A stretch of 64,000 nt of DNA from Sulfurospirillum sp. (lineage in GTDB: Bacteria; Campylobacterota; Campylobacteria; Campylobacterales; Arcobacteraceae), in the NCBI GenBank assembly GCA_030491005.1, contig JAKZMJ010000015.1, positions 372,001 to 436,000 on the forward strand. The letters are read 5' to 3'. The notes below the pieces were generated by a model. It ran no database searches. It had not been told where the DNA came from and worked only from the letters and a program-made list of their open reading frames with translations. This document shows positions 7,928 to 15,768 of this stretch, in pieces. The position numbers and the translations under genes were made by a program. The stretch's first letter is position 1; the number at the start of each line of letters is the position of its first letter.

Positions 7928-9382
7928 TTATTTTTTTAATTGTATTGCAATTTTTAAAAATTCATCTGCTGTAGTAATTGATTTTGAACTAGCTTCAAAC
8001 GCTCTTTGATAAACCATCAAATCAACTAAACTTTCACTTAATTGTGTATTACTTAGCTCTATTGCTTTTGAATCTAATGTATTTAATTTATCTGCATTTA
8101 TCGCCTCACCTGATTGTTTATTAGCTTTATATAAATTAGAGCCTTGTGCTTTTAATCCTAAGGGATTATTAAAATATGCTGTTTGTATTTTCCCTAATAA
8201 AAATTTATTTCCAGAACTTTTAGAATAAATAAAACCATCATTAATCTCAATATTCCCAAAAGCAGATGTTGATAGATTTAATTTATCAAGCTTTAGTTGA
8301 ATATCTTTAAGCTCTAAATTTGCTTCATTTTTTAAAGAAATTGTATTTGTAATTTCTAACAGTTTTGCATTTGCTTTTTCTAAAGCTACTTTTAAAGCCT
8401 CTCTTGCACTATTAACTAGCCCTAATCCAGAACCATTTTGTGCATTTGTTATATTATTTATACTAGGAGCACGATTATTAATAGATGCAGAATTTATATC
8501 AATAGACTTACCTGGAATTAACGAATCTATAATTAAAAGTCCTTTTGCATCAATACTTGCTTTAATTCCTGCAATATTAGATATTTTATCAGAAAACTTA
8601 TTCATAGTTGTTTGTGTATTAGTATCAAAATTTTGTCTAATTTTTGTTCCATTTATGTTTATTTCCATAAAATCAGATTTTGATTTTAAGTCTGCAAGAT
8701 AACTTGTAAATGATATTTTGGTTTTTTGAGAACTAGATGCTTTAGATTCCATTTGTGAACTTGAAGAATATACATTAAGTGTTTCTTTATAATTTGCGAC
8801 TAATAATTCAATATCTGCTATTATTGAGCCTGAACTTTTATAACCTTGTCCATGAATTCCATTTTCTTTTGCTGTTTGATTATAATTTGTTGTTCTTGTA
8901 TTTATTGTTTGGGCAAAAGTATTATTTGAAATTGAAATTGATGCTAAGGTATTAATATAATCCTTAGTAAACATAGTAGTTAAATCAGAACTAACAACAT
9001 TTGTTATTTTAGAAGCCAGACCTAATACATTCATATTTGACGCAGTACTTAAAGTACCACTAGAACTCATTTTAAAATTTCCAGCTCTTGAGTAAAAAGT
9101 CTCATTGCTTAGTGGGTCGTTTATAATAAAAAAACCTTTTCCATTAATTGCGATATCATAAGGATTGTTAGTTATTTTAATATTCCCTTGGTTAAAGTTT
9201 TTTTCAATTGTTTGAACAGAAGAACCTTTTCCTATTCTTCCTTGGTACATCAAATCTTCAAATAAAATTTTATCAGATTTATGTCCTATAGTATTAACAT
9301 TTGATATATTATTTGAATGTACATTTAATGCTTTTTCAAATGAGTCTAAACCAGAAATTCCATTCCATAATCCTGTAATCAT
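7928..9382 (-). CDS. flgE: Flagellar hook protein FlgE, copy 2 (short paralog)
   Basis: A 484-residue hook-family protein with the same ends as copy 1: N-terminal MITGLWNGISGLDSFEKALN, then NISNVNTIGHKSDKI, then GKGFFIINDP, and C-terminal SLVDLMVYQRAFEASSKSIT. The variable centre is about 280 residues shorter and lacks the alanine-rich insert. The gene follows flgD by 9 bases. Paired hook proteins occur in Campylobacterota; the shared Asp-Gln/Glu-rich segment DxMYQxxIGKGS (residues about 44-55) marks the two as sister copies. It may form a distinct hook segment or a cap-proximal part. Function in hook assembly is inferred from family. Confidence 0.85.
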   Translation of the reverse strand: MITGLWNGISGLDSFEKALNVHSNNISNVNTIGHKSDKILFEDLMYQGRIGKGSSVQTIEKNFNQGNIKITNNPYDIAINGKGFFIINDPLSNETFYSRAGNFKMSSSGTLSTASNMNVLGLASKITNVVSSDLTTMFTKDYINTLASISISNNTFAQTINTRTTNYNQTAKENGIHGQGYKSSGSIIADIELLVANYKETLNVYSSSSQMESKASSSQKTKISFTSYLADLKSKSDFMEININGTKIRQNFDTNTQTTMNKFSDKISNIAGIKASIDAKGLLIIDSLIPGKSIDINSASINNRAPSINNITNAQNGSGLGLVNSAREALKVALEKANAKLLEITNTISLKNEANLELKDIQLKLDKLNLSTSAFGNIEINDGFIYSKSSGNKFLLGKIQTAYFNNPLGLKAQGSNLYKANKQSGEAINADKLNTLDSKAIELSNTQLSESLVDLMVYQRAFEASSKSITTADEFLKIAIQLKK

Positions 9383-9391
9383 AAGATATCC

Positions 9392-10060
9392 TTAAAATAT
9401 TTTAGTTATTTTATCGTACGGTATAGATGACAATTCATTTGAATATACACGTGTTATTTCCCCACTAAAAGTATATTTACTATTTTTTATTTGCTTATTA
9501 TCTTTATCTAAAATAATAGGTTTTCCATCTTTTTTAAGAACTTCTCCTACATTTTTTAAAGCCACTTTATATCCTGTAGCTTTACCTTTTTCATCTAAAA
9601 TCTCACCTTTAATATTATAAGAAATTAATTTTTTATTTCCATCTAATACATTATCTTTTAAAAATAATATTTCTTGTATTTTTAAATATATTCCATCTTT
9701 AGTTTTTTCTACAGATCTAACAGTATAAGCTTTACTCACACCATTTTTACCTACCTCACCATTTTCAATATGTTTTCCAAGCATACTTGAAGCATTTGAT
9801 AAAGCTGATTGTGTAAATGTATTTTGTAAAGATTTCATAGTTTTGATGGTTTGTAAGTTAGTTTCGATACTAGACATTTGCATTTGAGTTGAAAGCATTC
9901 TTGCTGAATCCATAGGTTTTGTAGGATCTTGTAGTTTTAATTCAGTTATCATTAGTTTTAAAAAATCTGCATTTGTAAGTTTATCATTACTTATCGAAGT
10001 AGTATAAGAATTTCCATCTATACCACTTTTTGTACTTACTTGAATATTGTTTTCTGCCAT
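9392..10060 (-). CDS. flgD: Flagellar hook assembly scaffold FlgD
   Basis: A 222-residue protein with the FlgD N-terminal signature: LTNADFLKLMITELKLQDPT, then KPMDSARMLSTQMQMSSIET. This part forms the rod-cap/hook-cap interaction region, followed by about 120 residues of beta-rich sequence. FlgD caps the growing hook and directs FlgE polymerisation. It starts right after fliN (1 base between) and precedes flgE2, the expected order. No signal peptide is present, as expected for export by the flagellar type III apparatus. Confidence 0.92.
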   Translation of the reverse strand: MAENNIQVSTKSGIDGNSYTTSISNDKLTNADFLKLMITELKLQDPTKPMDSARMLSTQMQMSSIETNLQTIKTMKSLQNTFTQSALSNASSMLGKHIENGEVGKNGVSKAYTVRSVEKTKDGIYLKIQEILFLKDNVLDGNKKLISYNIKGEILDEKGKATGYKVALKNVGEVLKKDGKPIILDKDNKQIKNSKYTFSGEITRVYSNELSSIPYDKITKIF

Positions 10061-10061
10061 A

Positions 10062-10355
10062 TTACACTCCTAAAAGACTTTCTTCAAAGAAATATTTTAC
10101 CACACTATCAGAGTCCATTGAATCTTGAACTCTAACCGCCAATTTTTCATCTATAACAATGATGTCTCCTGTTCCTATGATTCGTTTATTCACATAAATA
10201 TCCCCACCTGAACCTGCATGTTTATTTAAAGATAAGATATCTCCAGCACAAAGGTCTAAAAATTCTTTTATCGTTATACGCACACTTCCAAGCATTACAT
10301 CTACAGTAATTTCAGTATCAACTAATAAATCATATTCTCTTTCACTTATATCCAT
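10062..10355 (-). CDS. fliN: Flagellar motor switch protein FliN
   Basis: A 97-residue SpoA-domain protein: YDLLVDTEITVDVMLGSVRI, then TIKEFLDLCAGDILSLNKHA, then VNKRIIGTGDIIVIDEKLAV. This is the C-ring subunit that binds FliM and FliH. It is the first gene of the fliN-flgD-flgE2-flgE1 operon. A promoter lies directly upstream and leaves a leader of only about 14 bases with no strong ribosome site. Confidence 0.93.
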   Translation of the reverse strand: MDISEREYDLLVDTEITVDVMLGSVRITIKEFLDLCAGDILSLNKHAGSGGDIYVNKRIIGTGDIIVIDEKLAVRVQDSMDSDSVVKYFFEESLLGV

Positions 10356-10375
10356 ATATTACACTTTTTGAAGAT

Positions 10376-10384
10376 ATTATAACA
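10376..10384 (-). promoter_or_regulatory. Extended -10 promoter of the fliN-flgD-flgE operon
   Basis: On the minus strand this reads TGTTATAAT, a perfect extended -10 box, about 21 bases upstream of the fliN ATG at 10355. The predicted start is near 10369. It is a sigma-70 type site. I found no sigma-54 pair of GG and GC at the right spacing in this gap, although hook genes of Campylobacter are usually sigma-54 dependent. Confidence 0.55.
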
Positions 10385-10440
10385 TAAAGTTTATCCTTTA
10401 AGCAAAGTTTTTATAAATTAAACCATAATAATTGTTCTTT

Positions 10441-12729
10441 TTATATTTTCTTTTTGTATTTATCTATTAAACTTAAAATAGCTGGTAACATTAATAAATC
10501 TGCAATAATAGCAATAATAAGAGCAGATGCCGTTATAACTCCAAACATATAATTTGGTAAAAAATCACTAAACAAAAACACACTAAATGCTAGACTTAAA
10601 ATTATAGTTGTTAAAATAATAGCATATCCAGCATATTTCATTACATAGGTCAAGGAATCTTGTACGTTATATCCTTTCTTTAAAGCTTCAAAATATTTAA
10701 CAAAAAAGTGTATACTATCATCAACAGCTATACCTATTATAATAGCTCCAGCAATTGCAACTCCAATATCAATGTCTATATTTAGCCAGCCCATGATACC
10801 AACAACTAAAACAATCGGAATAATATTTGGTAATATATAAAGTGGTAAAAATCTTATATTCTTAAAAATAAGTAACATGATAAGGGAAACAGCAATAATA
10901 GCAAGCATAATCGAAAAAAATAAAGTTTGTGTCAAATCCTGTGCTAAATTTGCAAACATAGCAGTTTGTCCATTGACTTGGGCTTTATATTCACTATTAT
11001 TTTTCCACCAGTTTTCAATCCAAGCTATCATTTTTAAATCTTTAGATGTCTCAGTAACATTCATAGAGGCTGTTATTCTAAGCATTCTTTCATTTATGTC
11101 AATTTGATCATTAATCTCCATGCCTTGAGGTAAAGAAAGAGTATAAAGTAGTAGATACTGTGCTATAAGTTCTTGTTTATTTGGTATAGTTTTACTATGA
11201 TTCATAACGTAATTAATTTTTTGTACAATTTGTAAAAGAGAGCTTATATGTCTTACTTCATCTGGAAAAGTTTTATAAAACATTTCATAAAAATTATTTA
11301 CTTTTGTTAAAAATTTTGGGTCTTTAATCCCATCTTTTTTTTGAGAGTCTATAATAATCTCATAACTAACAGGACCACCCATATTACTTTCTACAAAATT
11401 AACTGCTTTTCTTAAATCTGTATTTTCATTGAAATATCGTACAGTATTTGAATCGACTTTGACTTTAGTTATACCGAAGCCTAAAATAATAAAAATGAAA
11501 AGTGTACTTATTAGAATTTGTTTGTCAAACCTTATTATAAAAGAGCCATACCATTTTGCAAAATTATTTATACGATTTTTCTCTTTTTTTACTTTTTCTA
11601 TTTTAGGATTTATAATAGCCAAAATTGCAGTAATAAATACAATAGTTAATATAAATGCTAAAAGTGCGGCAGTTGCAGTGGCTATTCCAAGTGTTTTTAT
11701 AGGTATTATATTTGAAATAGCTAAAGATGCAAATCCAATAGATGTTGTCAAAGAAGTAAAAAATATAGGTAAAAAGTTTTGCTTAATACTCTTATATATA
11801 GCTTGGACATTGTCCATACCTTCTTTTCTAGCAACAGTGTATATCCAAAAAATATGCATGGCATCAGCAATAGCAATTGCTGTTATAAATACAGGCATAT
11901 TTACTGTAAAATTGTTTATCTTATATCCTAGCATTATTTGCACAGATAATACAATAACAATAATCAATACTACAACTACAACACTTGTTAACATAATAGA
12001 AAACTTTTTAAAAATAACTAAGAAGATCAGCATAGCTAACACAAGTACTAAAGGAGTAAATAAAATTCCTTCAGCTGTTGCTATTTCTACAAAAGCAGAA
12101 TTAACAATTGGTCTACCATTTAAAAAAAACTCATATCCATATTTTTGTATTTCTGGTTGTAAAATAGCCTTTGTTAACTCTTTTAATTCTAAGTTAAACT
12201 CAGGAGTTTCACTTGCACTTGGAGAAAGTCTTGCTACTATTGTAGTTGTTGTTGCATCACTACTAATTAGTCTATTTACTATGGCTTCTTCTTTTAATAT
12301 TAGCCTTTTTTTATCTTCTAACTGCTTAATAGTCAACTTGTCTATTTCTTCAATAAAGTCTTCAATAATAACATCATCAATATGTTTTGTACCTGAGTAA
12401 ATATATTGATAATTTGTGATTGAATCAACTCTTGATATATACTTGGTTTCCCAAAACTTATCAGTAATTCTTTTGATTACATGCAAAGATTCTTTATTAA
12501 AAATACCTTTATCATTTTTAAAAGACACTGTTATTACTTGATCATTTCCAAAAGTACTTCTAAAGTTATCATAGTTTTTTAATATTTTTGAATCTTTGTC
12601 AAACCAAATTCTGTAGCCACTTTCAAATGTTATATTTTTTAATTGTAATCCAATTATAATCGTAATAATTGGAATAATCAAAGCTATGTACCATCTAAAT
12701 TTTATAATTAAATTTATAAATTTATCCAT
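10441..12729 (-). CDS. RND/MMPL-superfamily exporter
   Basis: A 762-residue inner-membrane transporter built as two repeated halves, each with one helix, a large periplasmic loop, then a five-helix bundle (twelve helices in all). The second helix bundles carry acidic/charged motifs typical of the superfamily, ITAIAIADAMHIFWIYTVA in half one and IIGIAVDDSIHFFVKYFEA in half two (sterol-sensing-like). It is a member of the hydrophobe/lipid exporter branch (MMPL, HpnN-like). The next gene upstream is a LolA-like periplasmic protein, a common pairing, which suggests lipid or lipoprotein traffic across the periplasm. The substrate is unknown. AAAGGA precedes the ATG. Confidence 0.85.
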   Translation of the reverse strand: MDKFINLIIKFRWYIALIIPIITIIIGLQLKNITFESGYRIWFDKDSKILKNYDNFRSTFGNDQVITVSFKNDKGIFNKESLHVIKRITDKFWETKYISRVDSITNYQYIYSGTKHIDDVIIEDFIEEIDKLTIKQLEDKKRLILKEEAIVNRLISSDATTTTIVARLSPSASETPEFNLELKELTKAILQPEIQKYGYEFFLNGRPIVNSAFVEIATAEGILFTPLVLVLAMLIFLVIFKKFSIMLTSVVVVVLIIVIVLSVQIMLGYKINNFTVNMPVFITAIAIADAMHIFWIYTVARKEGMDNVQAIYKSIKQNFLPIFFTSLTTSIGFASLAISNIIPIKTLGIATATAALLAFILTIVFITAILAIINPKIEKVKKEKNRINNFAKWYGSFIIRFDKQILISTLFIFIILGFGITKVKVDSNTVRYFNENTDLRKAVNFVESNMGGPVSYEIIIDSQKKDGIKDPKFLTKVNNFYEMFYKTFPDEVRHISSLLQIVQKINYVMNHSKTIPNKQELIAQYLLLYTLSLPQGMEINDQIDINERMLRITASMNVTETSKDLKMIAWIENWWKNNSEYKAQVNGQTAMFANLAQDLTQTLFFSIMLAIIAVSLIMLLIFKNIRFLPLYILPNIIPIVLVVGIMGWLNIDIDIGVAIAGAIIIGIAVDDSIHFFVKYFEALKKGYNVQDSLTYVMKYAGYAIILTTIILSLAFSVFLFSDFLPNYMFGVITASALIIAIIADLLMLPAILSLIDKYKKKI

Positions 12730-12798
12730 AACAATCCTTTTTTAAAAAAATAACTTATATTACAATGGACTTAAAAAAAACAAGGCTTATATTAGGTT

Positions 12799-13554
12799 TC
12801 ATCTTTTTAATACTTTTTTATGAAAATCTTTACTAGTTAAACCATTTTTTATGCTTTCTTCTTCCCAAACTAAGATACTTTCTTTAAAATTTTGAAAGTT
12901 CTTTACATGTATTGTTCCATTTCTATATACACCATTTATTAGTTTATAATTACTAAAAAAAGCACTTTTTAAAAGAAATTTTTTTCTATCATAGTAATCA
13001 ACTTGAATAATCAAAAATGTTTTTGCATCTATGTGAAATATTTGTTTTGTATACCCTGAATATTTATAATTAGGATAACACTCAACCATATATACATTTT
13101 TGCCATTTATTTTTGATACAAGAACTTCTTCTTTTTTATAATCATATTTGTTTATGTTAAAAGAACTCACATCTTCATATGAAAATTCACTGCCCATAAA
13201 AGCACCTGATTTATTTTTAGAAGAGATTCTTTTAACTCTTTGTAAAGCTGGTAGATACAACCATTGGTGATCATCTTTTTTTGCATATTCATAATTTAAA
13301 AATTTTGCACCTTTTACATCCGCTGGACTTAAGAATTCCATTAAGGATTTATCTCCACCTTCTTGCTCTAAAGATTTGTATTTCATCGTTCGTATTCTTG
13401 TTTTACCCTTTGCATTTACAAGAGTCATAGTAATTAAAGATTTAGAATCTTCAAATCCACTCATAATTTGGTCATTTTTCTTAATCACTTCAAAATTAGA
13501 TATTCCAAATAAATTTACAACTATTAATAGTGAAATCATATTGATTTTAATCAT
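12799..13554 (-). CDS. LolA-like outer-membrane lipoprotein-sorting family protein
   Basis: A 251-residue periplasmic protein with a signal peptide (about residues 1-19). The body is beta-rich and matches the family often annotated as outer membrane lipoprotein-sorting protein (PF17131): MEFLSPADVKGAKFLNYEYA, then DHQWLYLPALQRVKRISS, then GAFMGSEFSYEDV. These proteins have the LolA/LolB half-barrel and usually sit beside MMPL exporters, as here (69 bases apart, same strand). A role in carrying a lipid delivered by the exporter is inferred. It is not the housekeeping LolA. Confidence 0.82.
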   Translation of the reverse strand: MIKINMISLLIVVNLFGISNFEVIKKNDQIMSGFEDSKSLITMTLVNAKGKTRIRTMKYKSLEQEGGDKSLMEFLSPADVKGAKFLNYEYAKKDDHQWLYLPALQRVKRISSKNKSGAFMGSEFSYEDVSSFNINKYDYKKEEVLVSKINGKNVYMVECYPNYKYSGYTKQIFHIDAKTFLIIQVDYYDRKKFLLKSAFFSNYKLINGVYRNGTIHVKNFQNFKESILVWEEESIKNGLTSKDFHKKVLKR

Positions 13555-13647
13555 TTTAAATCCTTGTTAAAAATAGTATTTATTTTTATTTTGAATTCTA
13601 GCATATAAAATAATGTTTTTATGTCAAAGCAAGTAAAAAAATACAAA

Positions 13648-13693
13648 TATAATATAAAATAATATTTTAGGAAGCAATTATAATGCTTCTTTT
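13648..13693 (+). promoter_or_regulatory. Possible promoter and attenuator-like leader of the ligase/peptidase operon
   Basis: A TATAAT box lies at 13648-13653. About 18 bases later comes GAAGCA-N7-TGCTTC (13671-13689), followed directly by TTTT. A transcript starting near 13660 would meet this small hairpin before reaching the M20 gene start at 13742. The stem is only 6 bp, so termination would be weak. Real regulation is speculative. Confidence 0.3.
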
Positions 13694-13741
13694 ATGCTAC
13701 TATTAGATAATATAATTAACAATATTTTTTTAGGACACCTT

Positions 13742-14839
13742 ATGAAATATCTAAATGATTTAGAAAAGATAATAAATATTAACTCTTATACAAAAAATAA
13801 ACAAGGAGTTGATAAAGTTGGCAGTATTATGTCAATATGGCTAGAAGAACTTAATTTTCAAACAAAAACTTTTGAATGCGAAGAAATAGGAAATCACTTA
13901 TTATATACAAGTAGCATAAAAAACAATCTACCAAGAATTTTACTTCTTGGTCATAATGATACAGTTTTCCCACCTAATACATTTGAAGAATTTACACAAG
14001 ATAAAGACTATATATATGGTCCTGGTGTTTGTGATATGAAAGGTGGCAATATCGTTGCCTTACAAGCATTAAGAAATGTGTATAAAAAACATAACAAGAT
14101 ATATAATATAGATTTTTTATTAGTTTCTGATGAAGAAACAGGCAGTGATAATTCTAAACATTTAAGCTTAAGCATTGCTAAAAATTATGATTATTGTTTT
14201 GTTTTTGAAGCAGCTGGCAAGAACCTTGAGCTTGTAGTTGGAAGAAAAGGTGTTGGTACTTTTACAATAAATATCAAAGGAGTAGCATCTCATGCTGGAA
14301 CTTCTTATGAAAAAGGAATTGATGCAAATATAGAAGCTTCTTATAAACTTCAAGAATTAGTTAAATTAACTAATTTAAAACTTGGCACGACAGTTAATGT
14401 AGGAAAAATAAAAGGAGGAATTGGTGCAAATACAATTTCACCTGAAGCTAGTATTCTTTTTGAAATAAGATATACCTCTAAAGATGAAAAAGATAGATTA
14501 TTAAACTGCATTAATACTATTACAAATACTTCATATGTCAAAGGTTCAACTTCGAGCTTAAGTGGTCTAATTCAAAGAGATGTTATGCAACACAATAAAA
14601 ATCAAGATATTTTAATAAAAACCATTGAAAATTTAAGCGATGAAAAAATTTTAACAGAACATAGAGGAGGAGTAAGTGATGCTAATATAATATCTAGCCA
14701 AGGAGTAACAACACTTGATGGATTTGGGCCTTTTGGAGATGGCGATCATACTGTAAAAGAAAGGGCATTAAAAAGTTCATTTGAACAAAGAATACAACTA
14801 ATGACAAAAATTCTTAATTTTTTCCAAGAAACTAATTAA
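13742..14839 (+). CDS. M20-family metallopeptidase, glutamate-carboxypeptidase (CPG2) type
   Basis: A 365-residue cytoplasmic zinc peptidase. I use the ATG at 13742 because TTAGGA lies just before it; an in-frame ATG 48 bases upstream has no ribosome site. Zinc-ligand and catalytic positions are visible: H71 and D73 in GHNDTVFP, D98 in GPGVCDMKGG, E131-E132 in VSDEETGS, E156, and the late His in GPFGDGDHTVKE. H184 in ASHAGTS belongs to the dimerisation domain. The pattern is closest to CPG2-like enzymes that remove C-terminal glutamate or split small amide conjugates. It heads an operon with two ATP-grasp ligases and an M14 carboxypeptidase, so a small peptide substrate is likely. Confidence 0.85.
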   Translation: MKYLNDLEKIININSYTKNKQGVDKVGSIMSIWLEELNFQTKTFECEEIGNHLLYTSSIKNNLPRILLLGHNDTVFPPNTFEEFTQDKDYIYGPGVCDMKGGNIVALQALRNVYKKHNKIYNIDFLLVSDEETGSDNSKHLSLSIAKNYDYCFVFEAAGKNLELVVGRKGVGTFTINIKGVASHAGTSYEKGIDANIEASYKLQELVKLTNLKLGTTVNVGKIKGGIGANTISPEASILFEIRYTSKDEKDRLLNCINTITNTSYVKGSTSSLSGLIQRDVMQHNKNQDILIKTIENLSDEKILTEHRGGVSDANIISSQGVTTLDGFGPFGDGDHTVKERALKSSFEQRIQLMTKILNFFQETN

Positions 14840-14853
14840 TAAAAGGGATTATC

Positions 14854-15759
14854 ATGAGGGATAAAACAATAGGTTTATGGTTATATAAAAATGGTGGTGG
14901 TGATAAAATACAACAAAGACTTGTTGATAAACTTAAAGAGAGAAATATTAATACAATTACTGATATAAACCTAAGAGGAGCTATTGCAAAAAATGAACAT
15001 ATTTTGTATAACGACATTAAACTTGATGAATTAGATCTATTTTTTTCATATAATGCAGGTGAGCAAACTCAATATCAAATGTATTTATATAAAGCATTAG
15101 ATCATGTAATACCTATGATTAATACATTTAAATCTCTTGAATTAACAGAAGATAAGTTTCATACATCTTTTCTTTTAAGACAACATGGAGTGCAAACTGC
15201 TGATTATAAACTTTGTCATAGAGATGATACACATCATTTAAAATCCATAATGGAACAATGGGATAAAATGGTGTATAAACCAACTGATGGTTGGGGTGGA
15301 GTAGGACTTACAAAAATTGAGAATCAAGAAACACTAGATATGTTAATGCCTTTTTTAAATCAAATAGATTTAAGATATTTTTATGTTGAAAAATTTATAA
15401 ACTATGATAATACAGATTATAGAATTGATATAGTTGATGGTAAATTCATAGCTTGTTATGGAAGAAAAGCAAATAAAAATAGCTGGAAAACAAATATAAC
15501 AAGTGGGGGAAGTGTCTTTTTACGAGAAGCAAATGACGAGCTGGTTAATTTAGCTATAAAAGCTGCAAAAATAACAGGCTTAGATATAGCTGGAATTGAT
15601 ATTTTATATGACAAGGTTAAAGAAGAATATATAGTATTAGAAGTAAATGGTATACCAGCATTTGCAACACCACAACAAGAAAAATTAGGCTTAGATTTTA
15701 ATGAAAAAAAGATAAATGCAATTGTTAATTTGATTGATAGAAAAGTAAATAAAAAATAA
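14854..15759 (+). CDS. ATP-grasp ligase, RimK/glutathione-synthetase type
   Basis: A 301-residue soluble protein with a pre-ATP-grasp N-terminal domain and an ATP-grasp fold. Visible elements are K142 with the glycine loop DGWGGVG (145-151), E179 for nucleotide binding (YVEKFI), R190, an active-site strand WKTNITSGGS (211-220), D249 and the metal-binding E263-V-N265 in VLEVNG. The full catalytic set suggests an active carboxylate-amine ligase forming an amide or peptide bond via acyl phosphate. The substrate is unknown. It starts 14 bases after the M20 gene with AAGGGA upstream, and is followed 9 bases later by a second ATP-grasp gene. RimK itself or a glutathione synthetase are poorer fits given the neighbours. 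Confidence 0.85.
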   Translation: MRDKTIGLWLYKNGGGDKIQQRLVDKLKERNINTITDINLRGAIAKNEHILYNDIKLDELDLFFSYNAGEQTQYQMYLYKALDHVIPMINTFKSLELTEDKFHTSFLLRQHGVQTADYKLCHRDDTHHLKSIMEQWDKMVYKPTDGWGGVGLTKIENQETLDMLMPFLNQIDLRYFYVEKFINYDNTDYRIDIVDGKFIACYGRKANKNSWKTNITSGGSVFLREANDELVNLAIKAAKITGLDIAGIDILYDKVKEEYIVLEVNGIPAFATPQQEKLGLDFNEKKINAIVNLIDRKVNKK

Positions 15760-15768
15760 GGAAAAAAA

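Noticed and set aside
11429-12400. Long plus-strand open frame of 323 codons opposite the RND exporter
   Set aside because: It is an antisense shadow: the minus-strand frame is a complete transporter with conserved motifs, and the plus frame has no family resemblance or ribosome site.
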